A stretch of DNA of 5,304 nucleotides from an uncultured Lachnobacterium sp. (GTDB lineage: Bacteria; Bacillota; Clostridia; Lachnospirales; Lachnospiraceae): contig CAMFPD010000156.1 of assembly GCA_945971355.1 (NCBI GenBank), forward strand, positions 1-5,304, in the 5' to 3' direction. The notes below the pieces were generated by a model. The model searched no databases, was not told where the DNA came from, and worked only from the letters and a program-made list of their open reading frames with translations. How positions within the stretch are numbered: the stretch's first letter is position 1; the number at the start of each line of letters is the position of its first letter. Positions 4,827-5,304 of the stretch are shown here, piece after piece. Made by a program: the position numbers and the translations under genes.

Positions 4827-5291
4827 ATGAAAAAATTTAAATGGATTATTTTAACAGCACTTGTTATTTCGGCAGTAGGCGTATTGGTTGCCTGCGGAAC
4901 AAGGGACAACAATGATAACAATAATGATCAGGTGACAGAGGATACTTCTACACTGGGCAATGGAATTAAGGATGCGGGCTCTGAGATTAATAATGCTGGT
5001 GACAATATTATCGAGGGTGCAGCAGGGGCAGGAGAGGATGTGCTTGATGCAGTTGAGGATGTTGGAGACGGTGTAGTGGATGGCGTTGAGGATATTGGAA
5101 ATGACATGAGTAATGATGTAGATAACAATAACTCAAATAACACAAATAATAACACAAACGGCAACAACACAAACGACAACAACACTACAAATAACGACAA
5201 CAATACAACAGACAAGGCTGTGAATGATGCAAGAAATGCCGAGAAAAATAATTCGGGCAATGTTAATTCTGTAACAAACGGAAATCAGTAA
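4827..5291 (+). CDS. Asn/Asp-rich lipoprotein with 11-residue repeats, probably sporulation-associated
   Basis: A 154-residue predicted lipoprotein. The signal peptide has a basic start (MKKFKW), a hydrophobic core and the lipobox LVAC, so Cys23 should be lipidated and residues 23-154 exported. After an Asn/Asp linker come four consecutive 11-residue units at residues 56-66, 67-77, 78-88 and 89-99, with Gly at 58, 69, 80 and 91. The approximate pattern is [N/D/G]-x-G-[D/E/N]-x-hydrophobic-x-[D/E/N]-x-x-x, with V-E or V-D at the end of the last three units. This could form an acidic amphipathic helix. Residues 100-128 are almost only Asn, Thr, Asp and Gly, and the C-terminus is polar. I recognise no catalytic domain. 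The predicted sigma-G promoter upstream and the spoVA neighbours suggest forespore expression and a place at the inner spore membrane or in the intermembrane space. A relation to YhcN/YlaJ-type spore lipoproteins is possible but not shown by any motif. The antisense frame at 4928-5260 is a compositional shadow. Confidence 0.82.
   Translation: MKKFKWIILTALVISAVGVLVACGTRDNNDNNNDQVTEDTSTLGNGIKDAGSEINNAGDNIIEGAAGAGEDVLDAVEDVGDGVVDGVEDIGNDMSNDVDNNNSNNTNNNTNGNNTNDNNTTNNDNNTTDKAVNDARNAEKNNSGNVNSVTNGNQ
4992..5123 (+). repeat. Four tandem 33-base units encoding 11-residue repeats
   Basis: These bases encode residues 56-99 of the lipoprotein: units beginning NAGDNI, GAGEDV, DVGDGV and DIGNDM. Periodicity is clear at protein level (Gly every 11 residues, hydrophobic residues at positions 6 and 10 in most units) and weaker in DNA, so the repeat is old or selected at protein level and not a recent DNA duplication. 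Confidence 0.7.
5124..5210 (+). repeat. Low-complexity AAC/AAT/ACA tract encoding an Asn/Thr-rich segment
   Basis: Short direct repeats such as ACAACAACAC, ACAAACG and AATAACAC recur through this stretch, which encodes residues 100-128 of the lipoprotein, made almost only of Asn, Thr, Asp, Ser and Gly. Such tracts can change length by slippage or unequal recombination without shifting the frame if whole codons are gained or lost. Confidence 0.65.
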
Positions 5292-5304
5292 ACAGGGGAT
5301 AAGG

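Noticed and set aside
4928..5260. Minus-strand open frame rich in Ser, Leu and Val
   Set aside because: It is the reverse complement of the Asn/Asp/Gly-rich lipoprotein sequence, and its hydrophobic character comes from composition. No ribosome binding site or promoter was noted.
1..5304. CRISPR array, tRNA, rRNA or insertion sequence
   Set aside because: No regularly spaced repeats, no tRNA-like cloverleaf with a TTCRA loop, and no transposase-like protein were seen; the window is almost fully occupied by ordinary genes.

Overview
The window looks like a chromosomal segment of a spore-forming, low-to-moderate GC Firmicute. The gene content (SpoVAC, SpoVAD, SpoVAE), the GGAGG-type ribosome binding sites and the style of the proteins suggest class Clostridia, probably Lachnospiraceae. 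This rests on protein resemblance and composition only; I cannot name a species.

Layout. The window opens inside the 3' half of spoVAC (+). It is followed, convergently, by a small DUF1622-type membrane protein gene (-, 259-600). A short divergent promoter region (601-747) separates that gene from a rightward unit: a membrane-anchored protein of unknown function (748-1392), trmO for tRNA methylation (1420-2127) and apt for adenine salvage (2153-2677). A strong intrinsic terminator at 2718-2749 closes this unit. A short leader with a perfect 11-bp inverted repeat (2751-2785) then precedes spoVAD (2817-3872), spoVAE (3875-4231) and a TetR-family regulator (4244-4771), spaced 2 and 12 nt apart. 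Last comes a small lipoprotein gene (4827-5291) behind a close match to a sigma-G (forespore) promoter at 4766-4794.

How the genes fit together. SpoVAC, SpoVAD and SpoVAE are core parts of the SpoVA system, which moves dipicolinic acid (Ca-DPA) into the forespore and out again at germination. SpoVAC and SpoVAE are paralogous membrane proteins, and SpoVAD is the DPA-binding thiolase-fold protein. Here the usual AC-AD-AE order is kept, but about 2.6 kb of apparently unrelated, mostly housekeeping genes lies between AC and AD. The spoVAD unit therefore probably has its own promoter. The lipoprotein has a predicted sigma-G promoter, a lipobox, four acidic 11-residue repeats and an Asn-rich tail, so it is a good candidate for an undescribed forespore or inner-spore-membrane lipoprotein.

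Most worth a second look: the sigma-G-type promoter and repeat architecture of the lipoprotein; the inverted repeat before spoVAD, one arm of which can alternatively pair with the spoVAD Shine-Dalgarno sequence; the split spoVA locus; and the TetR gene placed directly behind spoVAE with no visible ribosome binding site. No tRNA, rRNA, CRISPR array or insertion sequence was seen, and no gene-free stretch exceeds 300 bases.
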